Positions 55,101 to 63,800 of a DNA stretch of 64,000 nucleotides are shown one piece after another; the first letter of the stretch is position 1, and the number at the start of each line of letters is the position of its first letter. The notes beneath the pieces are model-generated. The model searched no databases. It was not told where the DNA came from and saw only the letters and a list, made by a program, of their open reading frames with translations. Source of the DNA: Mesorhabditis belari (Eukaryota; Nematoda; Chromadorea; Rhabditida; Rhabditidae). The translations under genes and the position numbers were made by a program. The DNA lies in assembly GCA_958450365.1 (NCBI GenBank), contig CAUEEP010000905.1, forward strand, positions 434,001-498,000, written 5' to 3'.

Positions 55101-57146
55101 CCGAGGAACATACGAAAGAGTGAACTTGTCGGATTCGCATAACCACCGTTTACATTATAAGTGCCATTCATGAAACGAGTTTGGTTTAAACCAGCCTAAA
55201 AACTAGTAAATCAAAAACGACAGAAATCGATTTATTGACATGAACAATATAAGAAAGATACTAGCAGGAAGAAGTAAAGAAAGAAGTAAAGAAAGAAGAA
55301 AGGAAAGAAGGAAAGGAAGAAGAATAGGAAGAAGAAAGGAAAGAAGAGAGGAAACAAGAATAGGAAGAAGAAAAGTCCAAAAAAGCAGACGCAGGGATTG
55401 AACCCTTGACCCTTCGACTAAGACACAAGGGTCTTAACCAGTAGGCTATGAAGGCCAGTCCACGATTGGTTTAAAAAGCTTTACAAGTGAAATGGGGAGT
55501 GGATCAAAAGGACAAATGAGAAGAGGCTTGTACAGAATTTTGCGCTGATTTCAAAAATTGGTTCTGTTTTGTTGAATGTTTTGATAATCTATCAAAAATT
55601 GGTTCTGTTTTGTTGAATGGGTTGACAATCTATCAAAAATCGGCTTTGTTTTATCAAAAAGCTTGATAATCTATCAGAAATTGGTTCTGTTTTGTTGAAA
55701 GGCTTGATGATCTATCAAAAATTGACTTTGTTTTGTTCAAAAGCTTGACAATCTATCAAGAATTGGTTCTGTTTTGTTGAAAGGCTTGACAATCTATCAA
55801 GAATTGGTTCTGTTTTGTTGAAAGGCTTGACAATCTATCAAAAATTGACTTTGTTTTATCAAAAAACGACAATCTAAAGCCAATATTGGAACCAATTCTT
55901 TCAATAAGCCAATCATTGGCTAATTGCTTGAAAGTTTTGATTTTCATTCACCTGTACTCTAATATCTATTCGACATGTTGTATCTTGGCTTGTATCTGGC
56001 ACTCTTGCAAGGATTTCAATTGATGTTTCATCACCATTGTATATAAAAGAATTCTGAAATGATAGTTGTCTCAAAGAAAGCTCAAAAATCACTTCCCCTT
56101 TCACTTGGATCTTCAATTTTGACTTGGCAAAAAGAAAAGCTTGCAAAACTGGCTAAGATTTTATTTTAGACATTTTAGCTTTGATTTAACCAATATTTGA
56201 ATCATTTAAAGCTACTGAAAAGAGAAAAATGTTTTCTAAACCCTGTTACCTTTATCTTGTCTTGAAAACAACGACAATCTTGTCTCATTATAACAAATAA
56301 CTTACCCAAAACGCATTACAAGTTAAATACTCGTAAACGATTGTCGAGAGTTTCTTCTTTCCCATTGAGATTTTCACTGTTTTCTTATCAGAGCTCAAAT
56401 TGATCACTGGATCTTCTTTATTGCAATTTGTTTGGCTAAATTTTGTTTCATTAGAAAAGCTAGATCTAGATTTGAATCTAGATTTAAAGCTAGATTTAAA
56501 GCTAGATTAAAGCTAGATTTGGATCTAGCTTTGACTCTAGCTTTGAATCTAGATTTGACTCTAGATTTGAATCTAGCTTTGACTCTAGATTTGACTCTAG
56601 ATTTGACTCTAGCTTTGAATCTAGCTTTGACTCTAGATTTGAATCTAGCTTGGAATCTAGATTTGGATCTAGCTTTGACTCTAGCTTTGGATCTAGATTT
56701 GAATCTAGCTTTGAATCTAGCTTTGGATCTAGCTCTGGGTCTAGCTCTGGATCTAGCTCTGGATCTAGCTCTGAATCTAGCTTTGACTCTAGTTTGACTC
56801 TAGCTTTAAATCTAGCTTTCAACCTAAATCCAAATTAAAACCTAACTTTAAGCTCAATTTCAAACTTACTTGCAAACACAAAAATATCCCCATTTATCTC
56901 CATTTCCTTTGGTAAAAAAGCCAAAAGATTTTAGATCAAAATAGCAATTTGGAGTGTTAGGGAAGTACTGGAGATTGAATGTAAATTGATTTTTACTTTA
57001 AATCTACTTTAAATCCACTGATGCAACCGCGTCGCTGAAAAAGATTCGTCGAATAAGCCGCGGAAAAAAAGCACAAATCCGCAGTGGCACACGTCGAATC
57101 CTCACTAAATTCAGACGATTTGTCAAAAAGGTATTCTGCCTCATAG
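52159..57146 (-). CDS. cysteine-rich extracellular protein, probably GPI-anchored (ET-module/Ly6-like), 5' end not found
   Basis: Eleven minus-strand exons join in frame: 57146-57008, 56967-56870, 56435-56306, 56152-55952, 55195-55083, 54994-54922, 54215-54125, 53399-53347, 53294-53235, 52794-52705 and 52320-52159 (403 codons). Two cysteine modules share the order C-x-FCF (DLCFF; GEFCF), RGC (RRGCIS; ARGCIS), Y-x-C and CN (YFCVCNQTNCN; HYICAENYCN). This resembles nematode ET-type modules. Between them lies a beta-rich-looking segment (VKGEVIFELSLRQLSF). The end is Thr-rich and then hydrophobic (SIQLFMSLVFFYLMF), typical of a GPI signal. Exon 54994-54922 has a near-identical second copy at 54331-54259; either would keep the frame. 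No signal peptide exon was located; a CAGCTCAG array lies just upstream. The family name is inference. Confidence 0.7.
52473..52552 (+). tRNA. degenerate Thr-type tRNA-like sequence
   Basis: The D arm (GTGT/ACAC), A box (TGGTGTATTGGTTAACAC), anticodon-like loop ATGGTAA and T arm CGGGTTCGAATCCCG are good. The acceptor pairing (GAGCA/TGCTC) needs extra bases between it and the D arm. It lies inside an intron of the GPI-type gene on the opposite strand. More likely a tRNA-derived element than a working gene. Confidence 0.45.
53010..53215. repeat. inverted pair of tRNA-like halves with a GAAGAAGAGCCCATCTCTAC hairpin
   Basis: The left part reads, on the minus strand, GCTCAATGGTAGAGCAGCTG. The right part on the plus strand reads GCTCAATGGTAGAGCATC, then TCTTTTTGATAAGAAGA (a perfect anticodon-type stem-loop with GAT) and GATGGTTAAATC (B-box-like). 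Between them two hairpin arms repeat CCCAAGAAGAAGAGCCCATC. Related copies lie at 54500-54890. Confidence 0.7.
53459..53893. mobile_element. MITE with ACTCTTGCGTAGTTTC ends
   Basis: The ends ACTCTTGCGTAGTTTC and GAAACTACGCAAGAGT are perfect inverted repeats. Inner arms repeat CTATAACTTTATCCAGAGGC and AATGATACTAAATAGAGTTT on opposite strands. It lies in an intron of the GPI-type gene and is non-coding. Confidence 0.8.
53930..54105. repeat. GGAAAGTAAA minisatellite
   Basis: About seventeen 10-bp units in an intron of the GPI-type gene. Confidence 0.97.
54259..54440 (-). repeat. duplicated exon and flanks within the GPI-type gene
   Basis: This block (exon copy 54331-54259 plus the upstream intron to ACCGCTTGGCCACC) nearly repeats 54922-55097. 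The copy breaks off inside the preceding exon at ACCGCTTGGCC, and the tRNA-like repeats at 54500-54890 separate the two blocks. Splicing either copy of this 73-nt exon keeps the frame; using both would shift it. Confidence 0.75.
54500..54890. repeat. cluster of inverted tRNA-like halves
   Basis: At least three copies of the 53010-53215 repeat: minus-strand GCTCAATGGTAAAGCATC near 54530-54550, GCTCAATGGTAGAGTATC near 54665-54680, and plus-strand copy 54841-54890 with TGGTAAGAAGATCGATGG. CCCAAGAAGAAGAGCCCATC recurs in both orientations. Confidence 0.7.
55258..55375. repeat. GAAGAAAGGAAA purine repeat
   Basis: Irregular AAGAAAGAAG/GGAAGAAG units in an intron of the GPI-type gene. Confidence 0.8.
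55385..55457 (-). tRNA. degenerate tRNA-like sequence
   Basis: On the minus strand, ATAGCCTACTGGTTAAGAC resembles the A box and GGGTTCAATCCCT the B box. A perfect stem CCCTT/AAGGG surrounds a 12-base loop (normally 7), so an intron or decay must be assumed. The acceptor does not pair. It lies in an intron of the GPI-type gene on the same strand. Confidence 0.4.
55553..55878. repeat. TATCAAAAATTGGTTCTGTTTTG... tandem repeat
   Basis: About seven 45-46 bp units containing GGTTCTGTTTTGTTGAA and TGACAATCTATCAA, in an intron of the GPI-type gene. Confidence 0.9.
56455..56825. repeat. TCTAGCTTTGAA / TCTAGATTTGAC minisatellite
   Basis: About thirty 12-bp units in an intron of the GPI-type gene. Because 12 is divisible by three, both strands stay open (LDLALTLA, ESKLDSNL), but neither is a gene. 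Confidence 0.97.
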
Positions 57147-57176
57147 CTGAATAGCTTTATTGGTTATTGTCGAGCA

Positions 57177-57275
57177 GCTCTAGCTCAGCTCAGCTCAGCT
57201 CAGCTCAGCTCAGCTCAGCTCAGCTCAGCTCAGCTTAGCTCAGCTCTAGCTCTGCAGCTCAGCTCAGCTCAGCTT
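57177..57275. repeat. CAGCT minisatellite
   Basis: About eighteen CAGCT units (with CAGCTCTAG variants), of the same type as the array at 637-771. It sits just upstream of the first identified exon of the GPI-type gene. Confidence 0.95.
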
Positions 57276-57785
57276 TGATTCTCAATGGTTTCAGAGCTTC
57301 TCTACCATTCTCAGAGCATTAAACAGTGTAATTTGTGCTTAAAAAATACAGATTCTAGCTGACTTCCAAAGCCAATCTCTATCTAAAATCCATCTAAAAT
57401 CATCCATTTACAAGCCTCACATTAGAATTGAATCCTTCAAAGTGTATCGTTGAGTACAAGTCAGATTACCGGCTTTAGAGCAATAAAATATCAAAAAGAA
57501 TAATAAATATAATAAAAATCGATAAGAATACATAGAAATAAAACAATTTTATCAAAGAATTGATTCAAAAAATGCAAAAAAAGGGTTTTCAATTGTTTTC
57601 GTCTAATTGTGGGGTTAAAGACAAGATTTTTAAATTAATGGTTAACTGAAAAGGTTGAAATTCTTAGACTTTCCAAATTCTTAGACTTTTCAAAGGTTTG
57701 GGGATTTATTTAATTGCCAAAACTGATTCAAACTGGTTTGTTATGTCAGTTGGGACACGTTTCCATTCAAATAAATAAAGTTCGG
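57276..57785. other. no exon identified; expected 5' part of the GPI-type gene
   Basis: The upstream exons of the gene ending at 52159 should lie here or beyond, but no segment shows a signal peptide with compatible phase. Confidence 0.4.
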
Positions 57786-58020
57786 CAAACAAAACCAAAA
57801 CAAAAACAGACCAAAACCAAAACCAAAAGCAAAACCAAACCAAAACCAAAACAAACCCAAAACCAAAACAAACCCAAAACCAAAACAAAACCATAACAAA
57901 ACCAAAACCAAAACCATAACAAAACCAAAACAGACCAAAACCAAAGCCAAACCAAAACCAAACCAAACCAAAACCAAAACCAAACCATAACAAAACCATA
58001 ACAAAACAAACCAAAACCAA
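57786..58020. repeat. CCAAAAC minisatellite (inverted partner of 58220-58475)
   Basis: Units AACCAAAACCAAA and ACAAAACC over about 230 bp. The opposite array GGTTTTG at 58220-58475 is its complement. Confidence 0.95.
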
Positions 58021-58040
58021 ATAAATTAAAATGTAAATTT

Positions 58041-58200
58041 ACCTTTTCCTTTTTCTCACTCCCCAAAATTCTGGGCTTTCTCGTGGCCGAAAAAAGGACC
58101 AAAACACGACCTCGGAATTTCGAAACAAAGAATAGCCTATCGGATAGATTTTTGGACGCTGATTTCAAATCTGCAAACAGATTTTCGCTAACTCCTCCCA
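58041..58200 (-). other. possible minus-strand exon between inverted arrays
   Basis: An open frame, GGVSENLFADLKSASKNLSD continuing to GSEKKEK, has a possible donor (AAG|GTAAAT) at its 3' end. No connection to neighbouring exons was established and no domain is recognised. Confidence 0.25.
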
Positions 58201-58219
58201 ATCGCGAGATATTGGCGAG

Positions 58220-58475
58220 TTTTGGTTAGTTTTGGTTTTGGTTTTGGTTTGATTTTGTTATGGTTTTGGTTTTGTTTTGGTTTTGGTTTTGGTTTTGGGT
58301 TTGTTTTGGTTTGGTTTTGGTGGTTTTGGTTTGGTTTTGGTTTTGTTATGGTTTTGTTATGGTTTTGGTTTTGGTGGTTTTGGTTTTGGTTTTGGGTTTG
58401 TTTTGGTTTTGGGTTTGTTTTGGTTTGTTTTGGTTTTGTTATGGTTTTGGTGGTTTTGGTTTTGGTTAAGTTTTG
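58220..58475. repeat. GTTTTGG minisatellite (inverted partner of 57786-58020)
   Basis: Units GGTTTTGGTTTTG and GTTTTGTTATG over about 255 bp. Together with the complementary array it can form an extended foldback around 58021-58219. Confidence 0.95.
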
Positions 58476-58528
58476 TTTTCCGAAGTCTACAAATAAATAA
58501 ATTATTTGAAATGTTTTCAATTATAAGA

Positions 58529-60866
58529 TTACAAAAGAAGTTTATTCAGAAAAGTTATGAAGGAAAGTGATAGGAATCGTTTTATTGAGGATTTCGTGGT
58601 TGTTTCCGTCTCATCTATCACACTGATTGGAGCTGTTGTTTGAGTTGTTGTTGCTGTTGTTGCTAAATGGAGTTCGATTGAAATACAGTAAACTAACTAC
58701 AGTAAACTAGCTACAGTAACCCAGCTACAGTAACCCAGCTACAGTAAACTAACTACAGTAAACTAGCTACAGTAACCCAGCTACAGTAAACTAGCTACAG
58801 TATCCATATGCAGTCAATCATCTACAGTAATCTAATAGTATCAAAGATGAGTAATCTAGCTTTAGAACTTGAAAATCTACTGTAATCTAGTGCTGTATAC
58901 TGTAGTTTTGACTTTAAAATGTCTATGAAGTAACTTCTAGCCGTTTCTAGACAAAATAGAGATATAGTAGACTTCGAGATATTAAGCCTAAACCTAAGCC
59001 TAAGCCTAAACCTCAGCCTAATATGGGGATCGCCAAACGCCTGTCCCTTAGCTTCGAGAACTGGCTGAGATCCAGAAAATCGGGGTTTAGCCCAAACCCA
59101 AATAGACTTAGTGAGAGGCGCTAGCCGCTAGCCTTCGCACCAAGTCCAGGGCTAAGTCCAAGCCTAAGTTCAAGCCTAAGTCCAAGCCTAAGTTCAAGTC
59201 TAAGCCTAAGTTCAAGCTTAAGCCTAAGCCTAAGTTCAAGCCTAAGCCTAAGCCTAAGCCTAAGCCTGAGTCATACATTCACTTGAAATATTTCCAGTTG
59301 AATTCGGTGAACTGCTTTGACTTGGTCGATATGGAACAAATGGTGGCATCTTTGGCACGAATCTCTAGAAAATTAGATAATCAATTAGAATTCCGTTAAC
59401 TCCAAACATTTATCGACTTTTGAGCACTTTGTTGATCTTGATTACACATATCTTCAGCGCAAATGTAGTGAGTAGACGTTAGACGCATTACTCCAACCTG
59501 TGAAATGATGCCAGAGATATCGATTATAATTTTATCGAATCAGGACCAGGACCAGGACAACTACAAGCAAAGGAAAAGATGATTAAGATTGGCTCAAACT
59601 GGGCTCCTTCTTTCTCTAAGTAATTTAATGTACCTGCAAAAGATCAGTGGTTAGAGCTCGAGAATCCGACCCTCTGAGTTCGACGATCGGAAAGCAAAAG
59701 GTTGAGGGTTTAATCCTCTCTCCGGAAATCTTCTTTGCTTCCCGATTTCTTCACTTTTTTATTATAGTTTTAGGCAATCAAACCAGAACTAGAACAACTA
59801 TTAATGAATAAGATCATTGGCTCAAAGCAGACCAGGAAAGGGGTAGGACTAGAGCTCAAAGCAGACCAGGAAAGGGGTAGGACTAGAGCTCAAAGCAGAC
59901 CAGGAAAGGGGTAGGACTAGGTTGACTGGTGACTAGGACTAGAGAGACAGATTAGATTGTACCAGGTCAATTCCAAGACTATCTAATTAATAAATAAGTA
60001 AAGTTAGGCTAGTCAGCTAATCAGCTAATCAGCTAATCAGTTAATCAGCTAATCAGCTAGTCAGCTAATCAGCTAATCAGCTAATCAGCTAATCAGCTAA
60101 CCAGCCAATCAGCTAATCAACTAATCAGCTCTAAATCAAGGGAAGTCAAGACTTGATTTGTTCAGGATCAGACCTGAATCAAGTCAAGGAAAGATCAAGA
60201 TCAAGCTGTAGCTGAGTTGAACTAGAGATCTAGTCGATTCCAGATAAAGAAACTATAGATTAGGCTAAGGCATAGTAAACTAAGCTGGAATCAGATCATC
60301 TAAATTGATCCAGAATCAAGTTAAGGCAAAACTAAACAAGATCAAATAAATAGGGGTTAATTTTCGAACAAAGAAACACCCGTACAGCAGACCTCAATAC
60401 GTCCAGAAGCTTTTGAGTAGTCTTGCGATACACAACCACGTCCATAATCCGACTAAACGAAGTATTTAGATTAGAAGACTTAGCTGAAAGACTCACATTT
60501 GGGCCAACTGTTTCCTGATATTCTACATAAAAGCAGAAATGGCCCATACAAGTGTCAGCTGAAAGATTCAAAGCTCTTTTATAATAGTTAAATTGTCAAA
60601 GAATAAAATTATGATACAAATCGGTTATGGTAGTTTATTTGTAAAGTAGTAAATGCTTACTTTCTGCTGTGACATGCCAATAGCCTAGATAGCATTTGAT
60701 TGTTTGATTTGTGGATAACTTTTCCAATGATGTATAATTATTGCAATTGTTCTAGAGATTTCAAAAATTAAAGTTTAGCTTTTTGAAAATTACATAATCA
60801 CAAGTTAAACTGTAATATCGATGCTGAAGAAAATATTGATATGAGGTGAGGAGGTTGAAGTAGAAA
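58529..60866 (-). CDS. cysteine-rich, probably GPI-anchored protein, paralogue; 5' end missing
   Basis: Seven minus-strand exons: 60866-60794, 60751-60661, 60558-60497, 60452-60393, 59497-59408, 59364-59283 and 58662-58529 (197 codons from the first complete codon). Five exons align one-to-one with exons 6-10 of the gene at 52159-57146, four with identical lengths (73, 91, 60 and 90 nt). Shared motifs: FYFNLLTSYQ, CMGHFCFYVEY, YGRGCVSQDYSKASGRIE and THYICAEDMCN. The tail is Pro/Ser-rich, then Thr-rich (TTATTTQTTAPIS), then hydrophobic (SFITFLNKLLL), consistent with a GPI signal. Upstream of 60866 only the AGTCTTTAGTCC array is seen, so the first exons are lost or unplaced. Likely a cell-surface protein; function unknown. 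Confidence 0.68.
58685..58815. repeat. CAGTAACCCAGCTA / CAGTAAACTAGCTA repeat
   Basis: About nine 13-bp units in an intron of the second GPI-type gene. Confidence 0.9.
58980..59275. repeat. interstitial telomere-type repeat (GCCTAA)n
   Basis: Degenerate AAGCCTAA and AAGTTCAAGCCTAAG units end in at least four consecutive perfect GCCTAA units around 59238-59268. GCCTAA is the complement of the nematode telomere unit TTAGGC. A second smaller block lies at 58980-59022. It sits in an intron of the second GPI-type gene. Confidence 0.85.
59634..59727 (+). tRNA. degenerate tRNA-like sequence with long anticodon region
   Basis: GATCAGTGGTTAGAGCTC resembles the A box and GAGGGTTTAATCCTC a T arm with a mutated B box. 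The intervening segment is too long without an intron, and the acceptor strands do not pair well. Likely tRNA-derived. Confidence 0.35.
59815..59935. repeat. three copies of CTCAAAGCAGACCAGGAAAG
   Basis: A 36-bp unit (with GGGGTAGGACTAGAG) repeated three times. A related GGCTCAAAGCAGGCC fragment recurs near 61527. Confidence 0.9.
60008..60132. repeat. CAGCTAAT minisatellite
   Basis: About fifteen 8-bp units (CAGCTAAT, CAGTTAAT). Confidence 0.95.
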
Positions 60867-60881
60867 CTGAAAGTGGAGAGG

Positions 60882-61382
60882 GTTTAGTCCAGTCTTTAGT
60901 CCAGTCTTTAGTCAGTCTTTAGTCCAGTCTTTACTCAGTCTTTAGTCCAGTCTTTAGTCCAGTCTTTACTCAGTCTTTACTCAGTCTTTAGTCCAGTCTT
61001 TAGTCAGTCTTTACTCAGTCTTTAGTCCAGTCTTTAGTCAGTCTTTAGTCCAGTCTTTAGTCAGTCTTTACTCAGTCTTTAGTCCAGTCTTTAGTCCAGT
61101 CTTTAGTCCAGTCTTTAGTCAGTCTTTACTCAGTCTTTAGTCCAGTCTTTAGTCCAGTCTTTAGTCAGTCTTTAGTCCAGTCTTTAGTCCAGTCTTTACT
61201 CAGTCTTTAGTCCAGTCTTTAGTCAGTCTTTACTCAGTCTTTAGTCCAGTCTTTAGTCCAGTCTTTAGTCCAGTCTTTACTCAGTCTTTAGTCCAGTCTT
61301 TACTCAGTCTTTACTCAGTCTTTAGTCCAGTCTTTACTCAGTCTTTAGTCCAGTCTTTAGTCCAGTCTTTAGTCAGTCTTTT
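60882..61382. repeat. AGTCCAGTCTTT / AGTCAGTCTTT / ACTCAGTCTTT minisatellite
   Basis: About 500 bp of 10-12 bp units in mixed order, directly upstream of the first placed exon of the second GPI-type gene. Confidence 0.97.
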
Positions 61383-61555
61383 AAATTCAAAATAAACCCC
61401 CTTCCATTGCACTCAATTCTTCATTCTATTGGAAAGAATGAAGAATCCCGTCCACCAGAAGGGCTATGTTTACACAAAGCTTAACACTTTACAGAGTTCA
61501 CCCCATAAACTACCAAAGAATAAGATCATTGGCTCAAAGCAGGCCACCCTATAAA

Positions 61556-61862
61556 CTAGAGTGTGTTCCTCGCGAGTAATGCCTTTTTTTAAAACGAATG
61601 CTTAAGAAAAATTACCGTACTTTTAGCGAAAATTATTGCAAAAAAGTTGGCGCAAGAAATCACGAGTGCCGCCTTATATACGACTCCTTTTAAAGGGATT
61701 CAACCGTTCAAATGATTTGGTGGGAAATTCCCCTCAAATGTAAAGAGGATTACTCGTAGTTTACTCGACCGTCGATTAACCGAGTAAAGATTACTCATTC
61801 AAATTTTACTCGATTAATTACTTCCTCGCGAGGAACACACACACACACACACTCTAGTTTGA
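61556..61862. mobile_element. inverted-repeat element with ACTAGAGTGTGTTCCTCGCG ends
   Basis: The left end AACTAGAGTGTGTTCCTCGC is matched on the right by GCGAGGAACACACAC...CTCTAGTTT, with an (AC)n expansion inside the right end. Inner arms contain ACTCG/CGAGT motifs. A second (AC)n tract lies at 61891-61910. Non-coding. Confidence 0.6.
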
Positions 61863-61919
61863 TCAGAGTGCTGTGCAGTGCGTGAGAGTGCACACACACA
61901 CACACACACACTCTACCAT

Positions 61920-62317
61920 AAACATTACTCATCTAGCTTGAATCAAATAACTCTGGAAAATTCTAATCGATTGTTTTTTAAGAGCTTTTAAAAGAATTTA
62001 ACTTTAATTTTTATCTTAATAAAAGAATTTTATAGAAATTAAACTTATCTAGTTAATAAAATTAAAAATCAAATAAATATAAATATAAATACTGACGGTG
62101 CCATGCGACTGTCTGCATAAAAAGCAGAAAACAGCGAGCTTGTGTCCGAAGTTTGTCCGGCAAAGACGTCAGCTTTCAGAAATTTCACTGCTGTGCTGTT
62201 GGCTTGCTAGAAAGTGTACCATAATGATTTTCGAAACTATTTTAATCACTACCACTTTAATAGATTTAAAGTTTGAGCTTTTAAATCCAAAATAAGAAAT
62301 TAATAATAAGACATCTA
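61920..62317. other. no gene recognised
   Basis: AT-rich sequence with a 65-codon plus-strand frame at 62098-62295 that lacks support. Confidence 0.45.
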
Positions 62318-62625
62318 CACTCAATTACTTACAATGTTGTAAGTAATTGAGTGTAGGTCCTAGCATTGTAGGATTTTAGTCCTAGCATTGTAGCACTGTA
62401 GTCCTAGCATTGTAGCATTTTAGTCCTAGCATTGTAGCACTGTAGTCCTAGCATTGTAGCATTTTAGTCCTAGCATTGTAGCACTGTAGTCCTAGCATTG
62501 TAGCACTGTAGTCCTAGCATTGTAGGATTTTAGTCCTAGCATTGTAGCACTGTAGTCCTAGCATTGTAGCACTGTAGTCCTAGCATTGTAGCATTTTAGT
62601 CCTAGCATTGTAGAGAGAAAAGTTT
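62318..62625. repeat. hairpin followed by TAGTCCTAGCATTGTAGCA minisatellite
   Basis: CTACACTCAATTACTTACAA and its complement form a perfect 20-bp stem at 62310-62357. About thirteen 19-bp units (TCCTAGCATTGTAGCACTG, with a CATTTTAG variant) follow directly. Confidence 0.93.
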
Positions 62626-62746
62626 GGCGAGGACGTAGGGAGGCTTTTAAAGTTCAAAAACTTTCAAATTTTTAAACAGAGAGATTACACCCGGGGTTTT
62701 CGCGGTTGGGGAATCGATTGACAGTGTTTTAAGAAAAACATTATAA

Positions 62747-63480
62747 CTAAATTTCAAAAATTTGAAGCTTTTTGTGCAAAAAATGCAAAAAAAGAGGATC
62801 CCGGTGTGTTCCCTGTGCGCGGGCACAATCGCACTCGATCTGGCATATTGTGTTAGCAGATATCCTCTTTTTTTTCACTGGTCCAATCGGAAGCGTCCAT
62901 TTTGGGTCATCCGGTAACCAATCCGTTGTCTGCCCCATATGGTCACCGCTTCCCAAAACTAACTTCGGCTGTAGAATTGGCAAACCCAGTTCCGGCTCAT
63001 TTTGGCCACAATGGTGGGTTCTCCGCCGGCCGAGATGGGATCCCAAGTGCCTGTAAAAGGGTGCTGTAGGGAGCCGCTGTGAATTTTTGGATTCATCCCA
63101 AGGATTTCGGTCCGCAGGGGCAGCAGAAAAGTCAAGAAACGAGGCTACAGGGTGTTCCAAAGAAAAAAATCCACTTCGGATCAAATTTGAAAAATATTTC
63201 TGATGGCCCAAGGTGGTGTTTTTTATTTTTCCATGATTTTTACCATATCCACGACCCTCTCTATGCCAAGAAATTCGTTCGCCACAAGAAATTGTCGTGA
63301 CGATCTCGTGATCGAGATCACCACGGATGGAAATGGCCAGCTCGTTCGCCCACAAAGGTGTCTGACCATTGTGGGCGAGCGCCTATTGTGCGAGATTTCA
63401 TATGCGTCGCTATCCGTTCAACTCCATTGTGTGCAAGACCAAGAACAACGCCAAAGCTTCTTTATGAAAGCAATGTGAAC
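62747..63480. other. unassigned region with long open frames on both strands
   Basis: A 202-codon minus-strand frame (63355-62747) overlaps several plus-strand frames. The composition is GC-richer than the neighbourhood. None shows a recognisable domain, signal peptide or repeated motif. It may be a decayed gene, a captured sequence or exons of an unknown gene, and the coding strand cannot be chosen. Confidence 0.35.
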
Positions 63481-63504
63481 AAGCTAAGGTGTGCCGTGGA
63501 GTCT

Positions 63505-63800
63505 GTGCATTTAATTTACATCTTTCTTATAGAATCAAATACTGCCGGGTGTGTGTTAGAATTGAATCCTTCGTGGCCCAGGTTTGTGTCTGTGTCGTTG
63601 CCCAGTTCTCTGTCGTTGCCCAGTTCTCTGTCGTTGCCCAGTTCTCTGTCGTGGCCCAGTTCTCTGTCGTGGCCCAGTTCTCTGTCGTGGCCCAGTTCTC
63701 TGTCGTGGCCCAGTTCTCTGTCGTGGCCCAGTTCTCTGTCGTTGCCCAGTTCTCTGTGCATTTAATCTACATCTTTCTTATAGAATCAAATACTGCCTAT
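63505..63800. repeat. TGTCGTTGCCCAGTTCTC minisatellite within a ~40-bp direct duplication
   Basis: About nine 18-bp units (63590-63760, CAGTTCTCTGTCGTGGCC). They are bracketed by two copies of CATTTAATYTACATCTTTCT followed by TATAGAATCAAATACTGCC (63508-63547 and 63760-63798). The array thus lies between direct repeats. Confidence 0.93.

Noticed and set aside
56432..56838. Acidic and Leu-rich frames on both strands
   Set aside because: 12-bp unit divisible by three keeps both strands open; the segment is an intron of the GPI-type gene.
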